From the NCBI GenBank assembly GCA_964582285.1, contig CAZORQ010000005.1, positions 1 to 64,000 of the forward strand: a stretch of 64,000 nt of DNA, in the 5' to 3' direction. The position numbers were made by a program, and so were the translations under genes. This document shows, one piece after another, positions 61,548-64,000 of this stretch (its first letter is position 1; the number at the start of each line of letters is the position of its first letter). The notes under the pieces are model-generated. The model was given only the letters and a program-made list of their open reading frames with translations. It was not told the DNA's origin and did no database searches. This stretch comes from JANQEA01 sp964582285 (GTDB lineage Bacteria > Bipolaricaulota > Bipolaricaulia > UBA7950 > UBA9294).

Positions 61548-63623
61548 CTAGTACCCTCTACTCCGGATGATCCTCTCCTTCAACCCTTCGGGGACCAGCT
61601 CGTAGCGCGCAACGCGTAGCGAGTACGTCGCCCTCCCCTGGGTCAAAGAACGCAGTCGCGTGGCATACCCGAACGTCTCTGCCAACGGCACGGCGACGCG
61701 CAGAATCTGCACCGTCTCCCGTGACAGGAGTTCTCGGATTTCCCCGCGCCTGCGCGCCAGGTCCTCCATCACTTCACCCAGGTACTCGCCCGGGGTGATG
61801 ACCTCTCCCTCCATGATCGGCTCCAGCAGCTCGAACGACCCCTCGTCGTACGCTTTGCGCAACGCTTCGGAGGTCGCAGCCCGGAACGCGATCTCAGACG
61901 AGTCGACCGGATGAAATGACCCACCGAACAAGGTGGCTCCGATATCGGTCAGAGGATAACCGGCCACCGGTCCGTTTGTCAACGTCGCACGCAGTGCGTT
62001 TTCGATGGCGTCCCGGTATCCGCCGGGGATTTCCTCCTCCGGGGCTGTACACGCAAACTGAATCCCCTGTCCTCGCTCCAATGGCTCCAATCTGATTCGA
62101 ACATGACCGTACTGCCCGCGTCCGCCGGCCTGCTTGGCGAACCGCTCTTCTACCTCGATCGATCGCCCTAGGGTCTCACGATAGGCGACTTGCGGTCGAC
62201 CCACGTGGACCGAGAGATCCGACTCCTCGCGCAGTCGGCGAACGAGAACCTCAAGGTGAAGCTCCCCCATCCCAGCGACAATCGTTTGGTTCGTTGATTC
62301 GTCCACACGGACGTGGAACGTTGGGTCCTCTTGCGTGAGCTTCGTCAATCCCTCCATAAGATCATCGAATTCGGCCTCCGTCCGTGGTTCCACAGCCACG
62401 AAGACCACCGGCTCCGGGAATTCGATCTTCTCAAGCAGGATCGGCGCGGACTTATCGCACAGCGTATCTCCAGTGGCAATCGGTTGTGATCCGACAATCG
62501 CCACGATGTCACCGGCTTGCATCGCCTCGGTTGGACTGCGCCTGTTGGCATGCATGCGGAAGATCTTCGTCACACGAAGGCCCTTCTCTGTCGACGCATT
62601 GTACACATGCCCACCAACCGGGAGCTTCCCCGAGTAAATGCGAGTGAACACCAATCGTCCGGCATATCGATCCGTGACAACCTTGAATGCCAACGCGGAG
62701 AACGGTTCTTCGGTGTCGGCACGTCGTGCAAGGTCGCCATCGACACCGCAGACCGGTGGAACATCCGTCGGCGCCGGCAAATAGCGCACAACCGAATCGA
62801 GCAACAGCTGAATGCCTTGATTCCCCGCGGCCGAGCCGCCCAGCACTGGAACAAGCCCCTCTTTGACGCATCCGCGGCGAAGTGCCTCGTGGAACAGCTC
62901 TATCGGGACGTCTTCGCCGGCGAGAAACAGCTCCATCACTCGGTCGTCAATCTCCGCAACGCGCTCCAACGCCATATCCCGAAGACGCGCTGATTCGTCG
63001 TGGAGTTCGGCGGGGATTTCGCTTGGTGTGAATTCCGCTCCAAGTGATTCTTGATCCCAAGTGAGCAGCGACCCCTCGATCAAATCAACCAGCCCCAACA
63101 GTCGCCGATTGTCGTCACGGTATGGCACGATCAGGGGAACAGCACGAGCGCCTAATCGCGCCTCGATCATTGAGACCGTCTCCGCGTAGCTCGATTCGAC
63201 GCGGTCGAGCTTGTTGACGAACGCAATCCGAGGAACTCGATACCGATCCGCCTGGCGCCAAACCGTCTCGGATTGCGACTCGACCATCTCCACGCCTGAG
63301 AAGACCACGACACCGCCATCAAGTACGCGCAGAGCGCGCTCGACCTCAGCCGTGAAGTCGACGTGTCCAGGCGTATCGATGATGTTGATCGTGTGATCTA
63401 GCCACGGACATGTCGTCGCGGCCGACGTGATGGTGATTCCCCGCTCGCGCTCCTGGGCCATCCAGTCCATTTCGGTGTCGCCCTCATGGACCTCGCCCAT
63501 CTTGTGGATCTGACCGGAGTAGAAGAGGATCCGCTCTGTTACCGTGGTCTTCCCGGCATCGATATGCGCCATGATGCCGATGTTGCGGATTCTCGCCAGC
63601 TCTGTCGACGCAACATCTGCCAT
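61548..63623 (-). CDS. fusA: Translation elongation factor G
   Basis: 691 residues, the main translocase. G motifs: GIMAHIDAGKTTVTERIL, DTPGHVDF, NKLDR. The switch region QERERGITITSAAT is intact, and domain IV has KQAGGRGQYGHVRIRLEP. It lies between rpsG and rpsJ as in the str operon. A second, diverged EF-G is encoded at 1.1-3.05 kb, so the two may share or divide translocation and recycling. Confidence 0.97.
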   Translation of the reverse strand: MADVASTELARIRNIGIMAHIDAGKTTVTERILFYSGQIHKMGEVHEGDTEMDWMAQERERGITITSAATTCPWLDHTINIIDTPGHVDFTAEVERALRVLDGGVVVFSGVEMVESQSETVWRQADRYRVPRIAFVNKLDRVESSYAETVSMIEARLGARAVPLIVPYRDDNRRLLGLVDLIEGSLLTWDQESLGAEFTPSEIPAELHDESARLRDMALERVAEIDDRVMELFLAGEDVPIELFHEALRRGCVKEGLVPVLGGSAAGNQGIQLLLDSVVRYLPAPTDVPPVCGVDGDLARRADTEEPFSALAFKVVTDRYAGRLVFTRIYSGKLPVGGHVYNASTEKGLRVTKIFRMHANRRSPTEAMQAGDIVAIVGSQPIATGDTLCDKSAPILLEKIEFPEPVVFVAVEPRTEAEFDDLMEGLTKLTQEDPTFHVRVDESTNQTIVAGMGELHLEVLVRRLREESDLSVHVGRPQVAYRETLGRSIEVEERFAKQAGGRGQYGHVRIRLEPLERGQGIQFACTAPEEEIPGGYRDAIENALRATLTNGPVAGYPLTDIGATLFGGSFHPVDSSEIAFRAATSEALRKAYDEGSFELLEPIMEGEVITPGEYLGEVMEDLARRRGEIRELLSRETVQILRVAVPLAETFGYATRLRSLTQGRATYSLRVARYELVPEGLKERIIRSRGY

Positions 63624-63671
63624 GGCGCCCTCACTTCAACGGTGGGAAGACCAGATCTGCGAGAGCAACCG

Positions 63672-64000
63672 CTACCAGCGGTAGTGCGCGAACGCCTTGT
63701 TCGCTTCCGCCATCCTGTGAGCATCCAGGCGCTTGTTGTAGGCCTTGCCCTCTTTCCGCGAGGCGTCGAGGACTTCTCCTGCCAGGCGCTCAGCCATGGT
63801 GTTCTCGCCTCGCTCGCGTGCTGCCCAGACCATCCAACGCAATGCAAGCGCAACCTGCCGGTCTGCCGGAACTTCGTAGGGGACCTGATAGTTCGCACCA
63901 CCCACACGGCGTGTACGCACCTCAAGTCTCGGCGAGCAGTTCACAATCGCCTCGTTGAACGTCTCAAGCGACGGAGACTCGCTTCGCTCATCGACGATCG
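63672..64000 (-). CDS. rpsG: 30S ribosomal protein S7, N-terminal part beyond the window
   Basis: The C-terminal 108 codons of S7. The frame stays open to the right edge, so the first roughly 45 residues are outside. Conserved parts are RLEVRTRRVGGANYQVPYEV, the ALRWMVWAARERGENTMAER helix and the end HRMAEANKAFAHYRW. A GTG inside the frame must not be taken as the start. 48-nt gap before fusA. Confidence 0.95.
   Translation of the reverse strand, partial: IVDERSESPSLETFNEAIVNCSPRLEVRTRRVGGANYQVPYEVPADRQVALALRWMVWAARERGENTMAERLAGEVLDASRKEGKAYNKRLDAHRMAEANKAFAHYRW

Noticed and set aside
63672..63944. Short 90-residue protein with GTG start
   Set aside because: The frame is open to the window edge and matches the middle and end of S7, so the GTG is internal and the gene is truncated by the window, not shortened.

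Overview
The window is one contig piece from an uncultured-looking bacterium with moderately high G+C. There is no phage, insertion sequence or CRISPR array. Gene content is bacterial and free-living: a complete-looking S10/spc/alpha ribosomal block, SecY, RpoA, an EF-G pair, FabF, and secreted proteins with signal peptides and lipoboxes. Accessory content (IorAB, HypCDE, HyuAB, a lysine-2,3-aminomutase-like enzyme, an SDR-type threonine dehydrogenase, an AsnRS-like asparagine synthetase, a DUF4438 protein) suggests an anaerobic, amino-acid-using organism of a poorly sampled phylum. Bipolaricaulota (OP1/Acetothermia) is one possibility, but the sequence alone does not prove any placement. Promoters are readable: TTGnnn, a 17-nt spacer, then TAnnnT recurs upstream of many genes. 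Several genes carry the -10 box only 6-10 nt before the start codon and lack a Shine-Dalgarno site, so leaderless mRNAs look common.

Layout. 1-3.2 kb (minus): a tRNA-Thr cut by the window edge, then a tightly overlapped operon of an EF-G paralog, a CBS/ACT protein and YjbQ. 3.2-5.5 kb (plus): indolepyruvate oxidoreductase iorAB behind a conspicuous inverted repeat. 5.5-12.4 kb: a MazG-like protein, two paralogous secreted phosphoesterases, a thiamine-binding/MBL pair, adenosine deaminase, a PKD lipoprotein with an alkyltransferase-like protein, and a DUF4438 protein. 12.4-13.5 kb: an XRE regulator, a consensus-like promoter that drives a probable structured RNA, and a GNAT acetyltransferase. 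13.5-26.4 kb (minus): four exported proteins, including a 3,121-residue tandem-95 repeat protein that contains a perfect 2,010-bp tandem duplication, and a caspase-fold protein that has lost its catalytic cysteine.

26.7-31.5 kb: a membrane diguanylate cyclase, a lone DppB-type permease, and an asparagine synthetase-like gene preceded by a roughly 240-nt leader with a short Asn-containing ORF and two hairpins. 31.6-34.7 kb: FabF plus an FMN-dependent FabK/nitronate-monooxygenase-like protein. 34.8-37.2 kb: hypCDE. 37.3-47.1 kb: an amidohydrolase, Fpg glycosylase, a lipoprotein, a radical SAM aminomutase with a long N-terminal extension, hydantoinase/oxoprolinase HyuAB and threonine dehydrogenase.

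47.2-64 kb (minus): rpsG (partial)-fusA-rpsJ-rplCDWB-rpsS-rplV-rpsC-rplP-rpmC-rpsQ-rplNXE-rpsN-rpsH-rplFR-rpsE-rplO-secY-adk-map-infA-rpmJ-rpsM-rpsK-rpsD-rpoA-rplQ. The order is canonical except that tufA and rpmD are absent. Start codons quoted below were chosen by Shine-Dalgarno sites, promoter position and overlap with the upstream stop. They often differ from the longest reading frame.
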